DNA from: Paracoccus albus
Lineage (GTDB): Bacteria; Pseudomonadota; Alphaproteobacteria; Rhodobacterales; Rhodobacteraceae
Assembly: GCF_027913035.1 (NCBI RefSeq)
Contig: NZ_CP115775.1
Location: forward strand, 2,954,501 to 3,018,500
Direction: 5' to 3'
Length of the DNA stretch: 64,000 nt
Both the position numbers and the translations under genes were made by a program. This document shows, in pieces, positions 44,747 to 54,526 of this stretch (its first letter is position 1; each line of letters starts with the position of its first letter). The notes beneath the pieces were generated by a model that searched no databases, was not told the DNA's origin, and worked only from the letters and a program-made list of their open reading frames with translations.

Positions 44747-46158
44747 CTCTGACGGGCGATGCGGAACTGACGACCGCGTTTGCCCGTGCGCTTGCGCCCG
44801 ATTTGCGCGCAGGCGATACGATTTTACTGGACGGCCCGGTGGGCGCAGGCAAGTCGCATTTCGCCCGCGCCCTGATCCGCGCACGGCTTGAAAGCCCGGC
44901 AGAGGAAGTTCCAAGCCCGACATTCACGCTGGTGCAAACATATGATGGCGAACCGCCGATATGGCACGCCGATCTTTACCGGCTGAGTGATGTTGCGGAA
45001 GTTGAAGAACTTGGCCTGCTGGATGCGATGCCGGACGCTATAGCTTTGATCGAATGGCCCGACCGGATGGCGCCAGTGGAAAACGCCCTGAAGCTGCGAT
45101 TTCGGTCGCATGAAAACCCTGATTTTCGGCGTATCGAGGCAGAGGGTGACGCCATCACCTGGGCGCGGATGCGGCGTGCAGGGGAACGGGCGGTTTTTGC
45201 GCAATCTGCGGGTTGGGCCGATGCAGAGGTATCATTTCTGGCGGGTGACGCGTCCGCCCGGCGCTATTTCCGGCTGAAGCGCGGAAACGACACCGCTGTA
45301 TTGATGGATTCGGACGCAGACACGCTGCTGCGCTATCTGGCGATGACCGACTGGCTTTCGCAGCGCGGCTTTGACGTGCCGAAGGTGATTGCAACTGATA
45401 AGGCCGTCGGTCTTGCCCTGCTGGAAGACTTTGGCGACGCACAGATCGCCCGCGTGATAGAGACATCGCCTGATAGGGCGGGTGACCTCTATCACCGTAT
45501 CGCGGCCCTGCTGGCGCGGCTCGCCAGTTTTCCACCTGCACCCGGCGTCAGGGTTCTGGACGGGCCTGAGATGGCGCGTCAGGTGGGCATGTTTGCCGAG
45601 TGGTATCCGAAGGCGGCGGGGGCTGGGGTAGAGGTGCAGGCGGCAGCAGATGAAATCGCGCCGGCCATCGCCCGACTTCACGCCGACCTGTGCGCCGATC
45701 TGCCGCCCGTAACGGGTCTGCGGGATTTTCACGCGGAAAACATCATCCTGACCCCGGATGACCGTCTTGGCCTGCTGGATTTTCAGGACGCCGTCGAGAC
45801 GCATCCGGCTTATGATCTGGTTTCCGTTCTGCATGATGCGCGACGTGAAATTCCGCCCGAAGTCGAACAGGCTGCGATCACGCGCTTTATGCAGGACACG
45901 GGACTGAATGCAGACAGGTTCCGCGCGGCCTTTGCGCTGTTGGGGGTGCAACGCAATCTGCGCATCATGGGCATCTTCACGCGCCTTTGTCTGGTCGAGG
46001 GAAAATCGCGCTACCTTCAGTTCATGCCCCATGTCTGGTCCCTGATACAGCGAGAGTTGCAGGCGCCGGAACTGACAGAACTCTCCGCGCTGATCGAACA
46101 GATGCCGCCGCCCGACGCCGCTACGATTGAAAGGATTGGTTCGCAATGCCGCCGCTGA
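44728..46158 (+). CDS. bifunctional TsaE - aminoglycoside-phosphotransferase-like AmgK fusion
   Basis: A 476-residue fusion. Residues 1-150 are TsaE, the ATPase of the tRNA t6A machinery: Walker A GPVGAGKSHFARAL with Lys42, then VPSPTFTLVQTYDG and WHADLYRLSDVAEVEELG. Residues 155-470 are a phosphotransferase like AmgK, which phosphorylates MurNAc/GlcNAc at the anomeric position: FLAGDASARRYFRLKRG, catalytic Asp333 in RDFHAENIIL and LGLLDFQDAVETHPAYDL. The frame is continuous with no sign of a sequencing error. The downstream gene overlaps by 13 bases and encodes MurU, the next enzyme of MurNAc recycling. Confidence 0.92.
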   Translation: MAAALLTLTGDAELTTAFARALAPDLRAGDTILLDGPVGAGKSHFARALIRARLESPAEEVPSPTFTLVQTYDGEPPIWHADLYRLSDVAEVEELGLLDAMPDAIALIEWPDRMAPVENALKLRFRSHENPDFRRIEAEGDAITWARMRRAGERAVFAQSAGWADAEVSFLAGDASARRYFRLKRGNDTAVLMDSDADTLLRYLAMTDWLSQRGFDVPKVIATDKAVGLALLEDFGDAQIARVIETSPDRAGDLYHRIAALLARLASFPPAPGVRVLDGPEMARQVGMFAEWYPKAAGAGVEVQAAADEIAPAIARLHADLCADLPPVTGLRDFHAENIILTPDDRLGLLDFQDAVETHPAYDLVSVLHDARREIPPEVEQAAITRFMQDTGLNADRFRAAFALLGVQRNLRIMGIFTRLCLVEGKSRYLQFMPHVWSLIQRELQAPELTELSALIEQMPPPDAATIERIGSQCRR

Positions 46159-46826
46159 TGATCTTTGCCGCAGGCAAGGGAACGCGCATGGCGCCCCTGA
46201 CCGATACAGTGCCGAAGCCGCTTATCGAGGTTGAGGGGAAAAGCTTGCTGGATCGGGCGATTGACATGGGCCGCGATGCAGGTGTTTCGAAGATGGTGGT
46301 GAATACGCATTATCTGGGCCAGCAAATCCACGATCACCTTTCCGGTAGCGGCATCGGCATTTCGGATGAGGCGGATCTGCTTCTGGAAACGGGCGGCGGC
46401 TTGCGCAAGGCCTTGCCGTTGTTGGGCGATGGTCCTGTGATGACGCTGAACCCGGATGTCATCTGGACCGGCCCGAATCCGTTGTCGGCGCTGCAGATGG
46501 CCTGGGACCCGCAGCGGATGGATGCGCTGTTGATGCTGGTGCCGCATGACCGTGCCCGCGGTCGGATCGGGCCGGGTGATTTCAGCCTTGATCACACTGG
46601 CCGCATCAGTCGCAAGGGTGATTTCGTCTATGCCGGTTGCCATATGCTCAAGACTGAACGGCTGGCCGAAATAAGTGACGAGACATTCTCTCTAAACAAG
46701 CTTTGGGACCTTCTGATCGGGGATAACCGCGCTTACGGTGTCACCCATCCCGGCGGTTGGTGCGACCTTGGCCGCCCGGAAACGATCCCATTGGCAGAGG
46801 CGATGTTGGCCGAACATGTGGTCTGA
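46146..46826 (+). CDS. murU: N-acetylmuramate-1-phosphate uridylyltransferase MurU
   Basis: A 226-residue sugar-1-phosphate nucleotidyltransferase. The N-terminal signature is IFAAGKGTRMAPLTDTVPKP, which is the activator and nucleotide site, followed by VNTHYLGQQIHDHL. With AmgK it forms the shortcut that turns recycled MurNAc into UDP-MurNAc without passing through fosfomycin-sensitive MurA. It overlaps amgK and addB on both sides. A mannose- or glucose-1-phosphate substrate cannot be excluded from sequence alone. Confidence 0.88.
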   Translation: MPPLMIFAAGKGTRMAPLTDTVPKPLIEVEGKSLLDRAIDMGRDAGVSKMVVNTHYLGQQIHDHLSGSGIGISDEADLLLETGGGLRKALPLLGDGPVMTLNPDVIWTGPNPLSALQMAWDPQRMDALLMLVPHDRARGRIGPGDFSLDHTGRISRKGDFVYAGCHMLKTERLAEISDETFSLNKLWDLLIGDNRAYGVTHPGGWCDLGRPETIPLAEAMLAEHVV

Positions 46827-49770
46827 CTGGGACAATGGAACATTCGCGCTGCCACCGGGCGCCGATTTCTGCCGCGGTGTCGTCGAGGGGCTGATGGCGC
46901 GGACGGCTGGCAAGCCCCCCGAAGCACTGGCTGCGATCACTGTCTATGTGAATGCCGGTCGCACAATGGTCAGTCTGCGCGCGGCATTTGATGAATATGC
47001 GGCGGCGCATGGGCCCGTTTTGTTGCCACGGCTCAGGATGGTGACCGATCTGGGTGCCGATCTTCCGGGTCAGCCCGCTTCTTCGTTGGCTCGAACGCTG
47101 CAACTGGGTCGGCTGGTTGCCCACCTGCTGGAACGTGAGCCATCGCTGGGTGCAGGCCAGTCCATTCCTGCGCTGTCGGAATCGCTGGCGATGCTGATGG
47201 GCGAGATGCAGACCGAGGGCTGCGATATCGAAAGCCTTTCAAAGATCGACATCAGGGAACATGCGGCGCATTGGCAGCGCTCGCTTGCCTTTTTGCGGAT
47301 TGCGGCTGGATTCTACCTGACCGATCCGCCGGTCGACGGACCCGCGCGGCAACGCCGGATGGCAGAGATACTGTCAGAGGCATGGCAGCAGGGGAAAGAT
47401 GTTCCGTCAGCACCTGTTGTGGCAGTGGGATCAACCGGTTCGCACGGGGCGACGCGGATGTTCCTGAAAGCTTTGGCGATGCAGCCTTTGGGTGCGGTGG
47501 TTCTGCCCGGATATGACTTTGCGCAGCCGGAGGAGGTCTGGTCGTCAATTATAAGCGATGCTGACGATCATCCGCAGGCAAGGCTGGCGGCGCTTCGCGG
47601 TAAAGGCGTTCGTCCCTGGGCCAAAACCCCGGAAAACCGTCGCAACGAACTGGTGTCGCTGGCTTTGCGTCCCGCGCCGGTGACGGATCAGTGGATTGCA
47701 GAGGGGCCGGAACTGCCTGACCTGATGGAACCCACTGCCGGTCTTAGCCTGATCGAGGCCGATCAACCGCAAGAGGAAGCAGATGCCATCGCTGTTCTTA
47801 TTCGCGATGCGATGACCCGTGGTCAGCCGGTCCGTCTGTTCGCAGCGGACCGGGGCATCGTTCGCCGTGTAGACGCCGCACTTGACCGTTGGAACCTGGC
47901 GATAGATGACAGCGCGGGCCAACCGGTGCAGCTTTCGCCTCAGGGGCTGTTCCTGCGCCATGTCGCATCGGTCTTTGGGCAAAAGCTCGGCATCGACATG
48001 CTTCTGGTGTTGCTGAAACAACCGATCACGGCAACCGGAAACGAGAACGGCCACGGAGAGTCGCTGCGGCAAACGCGTGAGCTGGAGCTGGAACTGCGCC
48101 GGAACGGGCCAGCTTTTCCCGACGCGACCAGTTTGCAGAAATGGGCTGAAAAGGGTGATGATAACCGCAAGGTTTGGGTCGGTTGGCTTTCCAGCATCCT
48201 CAGACTGACCGAAGAATGGGAAGATGATTGCGGTGAACGGCCGGTGCCGGATCGTATGGCGGACCATTTGCGGCTGGCCGGCCTGCTGGCGGCGGGGCCG
48301 GGCGGCAAGGTTGAAAATTCGGCTCTGTGGAATGGTCCGGCAGGATATGCTGCGGAATCCGCGATGCGGCACCTTTCCGATCATTCCGAACTCGCCCAGC
48401 CGATGGATCCGCGCGATTACGCCAGCTTGATCGACAGCCGACTGGCTGCTCAGGCGGTGCGCGTGCGTGGCCGCGAAAATCTGCTGATCCGTGCCTGTGG
48501 CCCACGAGAGGCCCGGACAGAGGCAAACCTTTCTGATGGTGCAATCATCATCCTCGCTGGGCTGAACGAAGGCAGCTGGCCGCAGGCCCTTCCGCCCGAC
48601 CCGTGGTTGTCCCGCGCCATGCGGGCCGAGGCCGGGCTTACGCTGCCAGAGCGTCAGATCGGTCTGTCGGCGCATGATTTTCAGCAGGCCATCGCCGCGC
48701 CACAGGTTGTTCTGAGCCGGGCGAGGCGCGATGCCGACGCGGAAACCATTCCGTCACGCTGGCTGAACAGGCTGACGAATCTGATGAGCGGTTTGCCAGA
48801 ACGCTCCGGTCCACAGGCCCTGACGGCAATGCGCGAAAGGGGCGATCGGTGGATTTCGCTTGCCCGCCAGCTTGCGCAGCCCCGCTTTGCGATCGAACCG
48901 GCACCACGCCCTGCGCCCGTTCCCCCTGCACCCGCCTTTGACACAATATCGGTGACACAGGTCAAAACCCTGATACGCGACCCCTATGCGGTTTACGCCG
49001 CGAAGGTGCTGAACCTGCGCCCGCTGGACCCGCTGCGGCCAGAACCGGGCGCGCAGCTTCGCGGTCAGGTTCTGCACGAGGTTGCCGAGGCATTGCTGAC
49101 ACCGCCCCCTGCCGCTGACATATCGCTTGAAGAACTGCGCGAGCGCTTTGTGCAGACCACGCGGACAGTGCTGGAAGATCAGGTGCCGTGGCCTGCGGCG
49201 CGGGCTTTTTGGCAGGCGCGGATGGAAAAGATCGCCGACCAGGTCACCCGTGATGAATACAGGCGTCTGCAACGTGGCGCCCCATTGGTGGTCGAGGCGA
49301 CACATCGCATTCCCGTGCCGGGCCTGAACCTGCACCTGACGGCCAAACCTGATCGGATTGACCGTCTGGATGGCGGGGCCTCGGCGCATGTTTATGACTA
49401 TAAATCGGGTCCGCCACCCACCGAGAAGCAGATGGCGCATTTCGACAAGCAATTGATGCTGGAAGCCGCGATGGTGCAGATGGGGGCGTTTCCCGCGCTT
49501 GGGCCGGTGGGTGTGGAAGGCGTCAGCTATATCCAGCTTGGCGGTGAGGGTGCCACGCATCCGCGGAAGTTTTCGCCAGAAGACGCGCAGGAGACATGGG
49601 CGAGATTTGTGATCCTCGCCAAGCACTATTTGCAGGGCGGGCAGGGCTTCACGGCACGGCGTGCGATGCAAAAGGCTGCAGACAGCAGCGATTATGACCA
49701 CCTGTCCCGCTATGGCGAATGGGGTGTCGGTGATGCACCGGTCAAAATCAAGGTCGGTGATCATGACTAA
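46816..49770 (+). CDS. addB: double-strand break repair protein AddB
   Basis: AddB is the non-motor partner of AddA in the helicase-nuclease that resects double-strand breaks for RecA. The 984-residue protein has an N-terminal inactive helicase-like region with no GxxxxGK(T/S) loop, as in alphaproteobacterial AddB, a middle region with IILAGLNEGSWPQALPPDPW, and the C-terminal nuclease part SAHVYDYKSGPPPTEKQ. The ATG at 46816 is the conserved start; upstream in-frame codons belong to murU. It overlaps addA by 8 bases. Confidence 0.95.
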   Translation: MWSDWDNGTFALPPGADFCRGVVEGLMARTAGKPPEALAAITVYVNAGRTMVSLRAAFDEYAAAHGPVLLPRLRMVTDLGADLPGQPASSLARTLQLGRLVAHLLEREPSLGAGQSIPALSESLAMLMGEMQTEGCDIESLSKIDIREHAAHWQRSLAFLRIAAGFYLTDPPVDGPARQRRMAEILSEAWQQGKDVPSAPVVAVGSTGSHGATRMFLKALAMQPLGAVVLPGYDFAQPEEVWSSIISDADDHPQARLAALRGKGVRPWAKTPENRRNELVSLALRPAPVTDQWIAEGPELPDLMEPTAGLSLIEADQPQEEADAIAVLIRDAMTRGQPVRLFAADRGIVRRVDAALDRWNLAIDDSAGQPVQLSPQGLFLRHVASVFGQKLGIDMLLVLLKQPITATGNENGHGESLRQTRELELELRRNGPAFPDATSLQKWAEKGDDNRKVWVGWLSSILRLTEEWEDDCGERPVPDRMADHLRLAGLLAAGPGGKVENSALWNGPAGYAAESAMRHLSDHSELAQPMDPRDYASLIDSRLAAQAVRVRGRENLLIRACGPREARTEANLSDGAIIILAGLNEGSWPQALPPDPWLSRAMRAEAGLTLPERQIGLSAHDFQQAIAAPQVVLSRARRDADAETIPSRWLNRLTNLMSGLPERSGPQALTAMRERGDRWISLARQLAQPRFAIEPAPRPAPVPPAPAFDTISVTQVKTLIRDPYAVYAAKVLNLRPLDPLRPEPGAQLRGQVLHEVAEALLTPPPAADISLEELRERFVQTTRTVLEDQVPWPAARAFWQARMEKIADQVTRDEYRRLQRGAPLVVEATHRIPVPGLNLHLTAKPDRIDRLDGGASAHVYDYKSGPPPTEKQMAHFDKQLMLEAAMVQMGAFPALGPVGVEGVSYIQLGGEGATHPRKFSPEDAQETWARFVILAKHYLQGGQGFTARRAMQKAADSSDYDHLSRYGEWGVGDAPVKIKVGDHD

Positions 49771-52700
49771 GCGGCCCGCAGATGACGCGACCCTTCGCCA
49801 GATCACGGCGGCAGATCCTGCGAAATCAACCTGGCTGACGGCCAATGCGGGTTCCGGCAAGACGCGGGTTCTGACCGATCGCGTTGCGCGGCTTCTGCTG
49901 GAAGGCACCCGGCCAGAGCGGGTTTTGTGCCTGACCTACACCAAAGCCGCAGCGACAGAGATGCAGAACCGCCTGCTGAAACGCCTGGGCGAATGGGCGA
50001 TGCTTCCTGACGAGGCATTGGCGAAAGCCTTGGCGGAACTGGGCGTATCGGGGGTACCGGACCTTGCATCGGCGCGACGCCTGTTTGCACTTGCGATCGA
50101 GACTCCGGGCGGGCTGAAGGTTCAGACGATCCACAGCTTCTGCGCCGCGTTGCTGCGCCGTTTCCCGTTAGAGGCAGGCGTTCCGCATGGTTTCGCCGAA
50201 CTGGATGACAGATCGGCCAGCCTGTTGCGCGATGAAATCCTGCAGGAAATGGCAGCAGAAAACGTGCCGGAAATCCGGGACATTACGGCGATACACTCGG
50301 GCGAGCGGCTGGATACGCTGCTTGCGCAATTGTCGCGCGGTGTGTTGCCCGACGACGCAGAGGCGAAGCTTCGCGAGGCAAGCGGCTTGCGCGCGGGCCT
50401 GACAGAGCGTGCCTTGCTGGCCGAGGTTTTTGAGGGCGATGAAGGGGCTTGGATCGGCTCTTTCATCGGTGCTTTGGCGACGGGCGGCAAGACGGATATC
50501 GACCTTGCCCGAAAGCTGCAAAGCGTCAATTGGAATGCGCCGGACATGGCTGGCCTGGCGACGCTGGAAGGCGCGCTTCTGTTCGGGTCGGGTGCCGGGA
50601 ACCCGTTCGGCCCAAAGATCGGCAAAATCCCCACAAGGGCGCTGCGAGAGGGCACCTGTGCCCCATTTATGGATCAGTTTGATGAGTTGATTTCCCGAGT
50701 GACAGAGACCCGCCCGCAGCGTATCGCACTTGATTTCGTCAACCGTTCCGCTGCCCTGTTTCGTTTCGGGCGAGCGTTTTCGCGCCGCTATCAGCAGCGA
50801 AAGGCTGCGGCGGGTTGGTTGGATTTCGACGATCTGATCACGCGGGCAGGGGCGCTGTTGTCAGATGCGGCGATGGCGCAGTGGGTCCTGTTCAGGCTGG
50901 ATGGCGGTATCGACCATATCCTTGTGGATGAGGCGCAGGATACCTCGCCCGAACAGTGGCGGGTGATCGAGCACCTGACGGCGGAATTTACGGCGGGGCA
51001 GTCGGACAGGCTGCGCACGCTTTTTGTGGTCGGCGATCCGAAACAGTCGATCTATTCCTTCCAGGGTGCGGATATTGCCGTTTTCGAGTCGCGTCGCGAC
51101 GAGTTTTCAAGCGCGTTTGCCGCCGTCGAGCGGCCGATGCAGCGGCTTGATCTTAAGTTTTCGTTCCGCTCTTCGCCCGCCATTTTGTCGGCGGTCGATG
51201 CCACCTTTGCAGATGATGCAGGCAAGGGCCTTGGTCAGGCCAGCCATCACCGGGCCTTTCTTGGCGAGCGTCCGGGACGGGTGGATATCTGGCCCGAAAT
51301 CGCACCGGCTGACGATCCCGATGAAACAGCGTGGGAGGATCCGGTCGACCAGCTTGCCCCCGATGCCGCGCCGACACTGCTGGCAGAGGAGATCGCGCGT
51401 CAGCTTAAGGGGATGCTCGATCCCGTCTCTGGCACGTCGATCATGACGCGCGACGGCGTGCGTCCGCTGGATGCAGGCGACATTCTGATCCTTGTGCAAG
51501 GGCGGCAGACAGCCTTGTTCGGAGAGATCATCCGGGCATCGAAGGCCGCGGACCTTCCGGTTGCGGGCGCTGACAGGCTGAAGCTGGCGGCAGAACTTGC
51601 CGTTCAGGACATTCGGGCGATGCTGAACTTTCTTGCCACGCCGGAAGATGATCTTTCACTGGCCGCCCTGTTGCGATCACCGCTGATCGGGCTGGATGAA
51701 GACGCGCTGTTCCGCCTGGCACATGGCCGGAAGCCGCGCGAATACCTGTGGGCTCGTCTGCGGGCGTCGGATCATCAGGAGGCCCGCGAGTTGCTGGGCG
51801 ATATGATCGACAATTCGCAGCTGCGGCCATTCGAGCTGATTTCTCGCTTGCTTGGGCGGCATGGCGGGCGGGAACGTTTGCTGGCCCGTCTGGGCCCTGA
51901 GGCGGAAGATGGCATTGACGAACTGCTGACGCAGGCGCTTGCCTATGAACGGACAGAGGTTCCGTCCCTGACCGGCTTTCTGGTGTGGCTGTCGGCCGAC
52001 GATGTCGAGGTCAGGCGCCAGCCGGGTTCCGGTGCCGGTCTGATACGGGTGATGACCGTTCATGGTTCCAAAGGTCTGGAAAGTCCGGTCGTTATTCTGC
52101 CCGACACACACAAGCGCCGGTCATACCGGCCGCCCGAACTGCTGCGGCCCAAGGATGGCATACCGATGCTGTCCGGACGCAGTGGGGAACGCCCGGACTT
52201 CGCACAAGCCGAAGTCGAAGAAGCCGCGCGGCTGGACGCGGAAGAACGCAAGCGGCTGCTTTATGTCGCGATGACCCGCGCGGAAAGCTGGCTGATCGTC
52301 GCTTCGGCCGGCGACGTGGGGGCGGGTGACGAAAGCTGGTATTCGATGATCCGCGAAGGCGTGGCGCGCGCGGATCTGGACAAGTCGACCTTCGAAGGCG
52401 GGCTTGGCCCCGTCACGCGCTATAGCTTTGGCGATTGGCCGCAGGCCGCCGAACGCAAGCCGGTTCAGGATACGGTAAAGCAGGATGCGCCGTGGCTGTG
52501 GACCTATCCGCCCGAACAACCAAGGCGAAGCCCGCAAAAGACGGCATCTGCACTTGGTGGGGCGAAGGCACTGCCGGGGCCTGACGGTGACGACCCCCAC
52601 GCTGCCATGCTGTTTGGCACGCGCCTCCATCTGCTGCTGGAAAACTTGCCGGATTTATCCCGCGATGAGTGGACAGACCGTAGCCGCGATCTGCTGGCCG

Positions 52701-53140
52701 GGGGTGAGGGCGGCTTGCCCGACTCCGTTATGCTGGACAGGTTGATTTACGAGGCGACGGCGGTGCTGGACGCGCCCGATCTGGCAGAGGTTTTTGCGGT
52801 CCCTGATGGTGCGACGGTGCTTAGCGAAGTCGAAACCGTGGTAAACGTAGGGACGTTCGGGCCGGTCAGGGGAATTATCGACAGGCTGATTGTCGCGCCG
52901 GATCGCGTTGTCATCATCGACTACAAATCGAATGCGACTGTTCCAGACATAGCTGACAAAACACCCGAAGGAATTTTGCGCCAAATGGCTGTCTACCGCG
53001 CGGCCATCGCCCCGCTTTATCCCGACAGATCAGTAGAGGTCGGCGTTCTGTGGACCTCGTTGCGACAGTTAATGTGGCTGCCGCATGCTTTGCTTGACCG
53101 CGCGCTTGCTGCCCTTGACCCCGTGCCGCAGGCTACTTAG
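49763..53140 (+). CDS. addA: double-strand break repair helicase-nuclease AddA
   Basis: A 1125-residue UvrD-like helicase with a C-terminal RecB-type nuclease. Walker A is WLTANAGSGKTRVLTDRVA at residue 24, motif Ia CLTYTKAAATEMQNRLL, Walker B HILVDEAQDTSPEQW, motif III VVGDPKQSIYSFQGADI, motif V VMTVHGSKGLESPVVIL and motif VI LLYVAMTRAESWL. The nuclease motif is VVIIDYKSNATVP. The ATG at 49763 starts 8 bases before the addB stop. It loads RecA with AddB in other bacteria. Confidence 0.97.
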   Translation: MTKRPADDATLRQITAADPAKSTWLTANAGSGKTRVLTDRVARLLLEGTRPERVLCLTYTKAAATEMQNRLLKRLGEWAMLPDEALAKALAELGVSGVPDLASARRLFALAIETPGGLKVQTIHSFCAALLRRFPLEAGVPHGFAELDDRSASLLRDEILQEMAAENVPEIRDITAIHSGERLDTLLAQLSRGVLPDDAEAKLREASGLRAGLTERALLAEVFEGDEGAWIGSFIGALATGGKTDIDLARKLQSVNWNAPDMAGLATLEGALLFGSGAGNPFGPKIGKIPTRALREGTCAPFMDQFDELISRVTETRPQRIALDFVNRSAALFRFGRAFSRRYQQRKAAAGWLDFDDLITRAGALLSDAAMAQWVLFRLDGGIDHILVDEAQDTSPEQWRVIEHLTAEFTAGQSDRLRTLFVVGDPKQSIYSFQGADIAVFESRRDEFSSAFAAVERPMQRLDLKFSFRSSPAILSAVDATFADDAGKGLGQASHHRAFLGERPGRVDIWPEIAPADDPDETAWEDPVDQLAPDAAPTLLAEEIARQLKGMLDPVSGTSIMTRDGVRPLDAGDILILVQGRQTALFGEIIRASKAADLPVAGADRLKLAAELAVQDIRAMLNFLATPEDDLSLAALLRSPLIGLDEDALFRLAHGRKPREYLWARLRASDHQEARELLGDMIDNSQLRPFELISRLLGRHGGRERLLARLGPEAEDGIDELLTQALAYERTEVPSLTGFLVWLSADDVEVRRQPGSGAGLIRVMTVHGSKGLESPVVILPDTHKRRSYRPPELLRPKDGIPMLSGRSGERPDFAQAEVEEAARLDAEERKRLLYVAMTRAESWLIVASAGDVGAGDESWYSMIREGVARADLDKSTFEGGLGPVTRYSFGDWPQAAERKPVQDTVKQDAPWLWTYPPEQPRRSPQKTASALGGAKALPGPDGDDPHAAMLFGTRLHLLLENLPDLSRDEWTDRSRDLLAGGEGGLPDSVMLDRLIYEATAVLDAPDLAEVFAVPDGATVLSEVETVVNVGTFGPVRGIIDRLIVAPDRVVIIDYKSNATVPDIADKTPEGILRQMAVYRAAIAPLYPDRSVEVGVLWTSLRQLMWLPHALLDRALAALDPVPQAT

Positions 53141-53197
53141 CTCTAGTTTAACCTTTTCCCGCCGGTGCGTCCGGCAAGCCATTCAGGAGAGTCCGTC

Positions 53198-53518
53198 ATG
53201 GCCACTCAACCCGTTACCGACGCCCAGTTCGACGCCGAGGTGATCAAGTCCGACAAACCAGTTATCGTCGACTTCTGGGCAGAATGGTGCGGCCCGTGCA
53301 AACAGATCGGCCCTTCGCTGGAAGAGCTTTCGAGCGAATATGAAGGCAAGGTGAAGATCGTTAAGGTCAACGTGGATGAAAACCCTGAAAGCCCCGCATC
53401 GATGGGCGTTCGCGGCATTCCTGCACTGTTCATGTTCAAGGATGGCAAAGTCATCTCTAACAAGATCGGCGCAGCACCCAAGGCCGCGCTGAAAGCGTGG
53501 ATCGACGAAAACGTCTGA
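53198..53518 (+). CDS. trxA: thioredoxin TrxA
   Basis: A 106-residue thioredoxin with active site [16 protein letters not shown] and the cis-Pro loop [22 protein letters not shown] precedes the ATG at 53198. It follows addA after a 57-base gap that may hold a separate promoter and ends in a terminator hairpin. Confidence 0.98.
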   Translation: MATQPVTDAQFDAEVIKSDKPVIVDFWAEWCGPCKQIGPSLEELSSEYEGKVKIVKVNVDENPESPASMGVRGIPALFMFKDGKVISNKIGAAPKAALKAWIDENV

Positions 53519-53540
53519 TCCTGACAGTGCATGAGATCTG

Positions 53541-53575
53541 GGGCGGCGGTCAGATTGGCCAGCCGCCCTTTTTCA
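53541..53575 (+). terminator. Rho-independent terminator of trxA
   Basis: GGGCGGC and GCCGCCC pair over 7 bp around an inner GGTC/GGCC-rich loop and are followed by TTTTT. The hairpin overlaps the last 26 bases of the convergent capsule-type gene, so it is also read as coding DNA. Confidence 0.8.
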
Positions 53576-54437
53576 ATGCGTTGAGAATTCGCAGTTCGGC
53601 AGTGGGTGCCATCGCGTCAATGGCCTGTTCGCGCAGCAGCCAGAACAGGTACTTTGCGTAATGCGCCTTGTGTTTGGGCGCGTTTTGCAAGGCTTTCTCA
53701 ACGCCGATCTCCGCGACGTTCAGGGCGATGTGGTGAAAGTCGATCTGTGCAAACAGCACGACCGGACGCGCCAGCAGATAGGCGTCCATTGCGACAGAGC
53801 TGTTCTGGGTCGCCACATATTCCGCCCCGGCAAGCAATTGCCTGCTGTCGCCACCTATCATCAGGTTCGGATAGCGCCGCGCCAATTGCTCCAGCTCTGC
53901 CAGCTCCAGCGACGAATAATCACCATTTGGATGCAGGGTGGCTATGCACCGTTTGCCCGTATTCGCGACCGATTCCACCATCTGAAGCGGGCTCATTGTC
54001 TGGAATGACCGGGTTTCGTTCAACCGCGTCTGAAGCGGTATCAGCACATGGGTGGGCTCGGTGGGAGATATTCCCGGAAGGTTCTTGGCGCGCAGATGGT
54101 GGATGAATGCACGCGCTTCCTCTGCGTCGATCTGGTTGGGGCGGAACGCGGCCTTCACCACATCCCAACGCCATCGTTGCTGGTCAATCTCAATATGCCA
54201 GAAGGGGTAGTAATAGGTTCGGCGAAATATTTTGACCCGCTTATGCTGCGGCCCGCTCATATGATGCAGGGCGTAGACATAGCGTTCGGGCGGCAGGTCC
54301 GTTTCTGGCGCAATTTCGAACAGCCAGCCGCGGCGTGAGACGGCGGAACAGATCTTGTCCAGAAAATTGAAATGGCCTGCCTTAGCACGCTTTGCCATTT
54401 CCGTATCAAGATGAATTCGCAGGATTCTTTCGACCAT
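53550..54437 (-). CDS. capsule-biosynthesis-like (glycosyltransferase-type) protein of unknown role
   Basis: A roughly 295-residue protein not firmly recognised. It looks like the Capsule_synth or CDP-glycerol-type group: THVLIPLQTRLNETRSFQTM, a region with TGKRCIATLHPNGDYSSLEL, and GGDSRQLLAGAEYVATQNSS, which resembles the nucleotide-binding end of GT-B enzymes, followed by LARPVVLFAQIDFHHIAL. No signal peptide or membrane span is visible. The start at 54437 is favoured as it clears the hslV promoter, but an ATG at 54497 would add 20 residues. It stands alone between trxA and hslVU and is convergent with trxA. Confidence 0.7.
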   Translation of the reverse strand: MVERILRIHLDTEMAKRAKAGHFNFLDKICSAVSRRGWLFEIAPETDLPPERYVYALHHMSGPQHKRVKIFRRTYYYPFWHIEIDQQRWRWDVVKAAFRPNQIDAEEARAFIHHLRAKNLPGISPTEPTHVLIPLQTRLNETRSFQTMSPLQMVESVANTGKRCIATLHPNGDYSSLELAELEQLARRYPNLMIGGDSRQLLAGAEYVATQNSSVAMDAYLLARPVVLFAQIDFHHIALNVAEIGVEKALQNAPKHKAHYAKYLFWLLREQAIDAMAPTAELRILNALKKGGWPI

Positions 54438-54526
54438 GCGTAACGTTATGCTTTGGAATTGCTTCCGGCAATGGCTTGCGGGCAAGATTTCAGACACCTA
54501 TCTGACCAGCAACAAAGGAGAATATG

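Noticed and set aside
48754..49908. 384-residue minus-strand open frame opposite addB/addA
   Set aside because: No recognisable motifs, covered by two strongly supported genes on the other strand.
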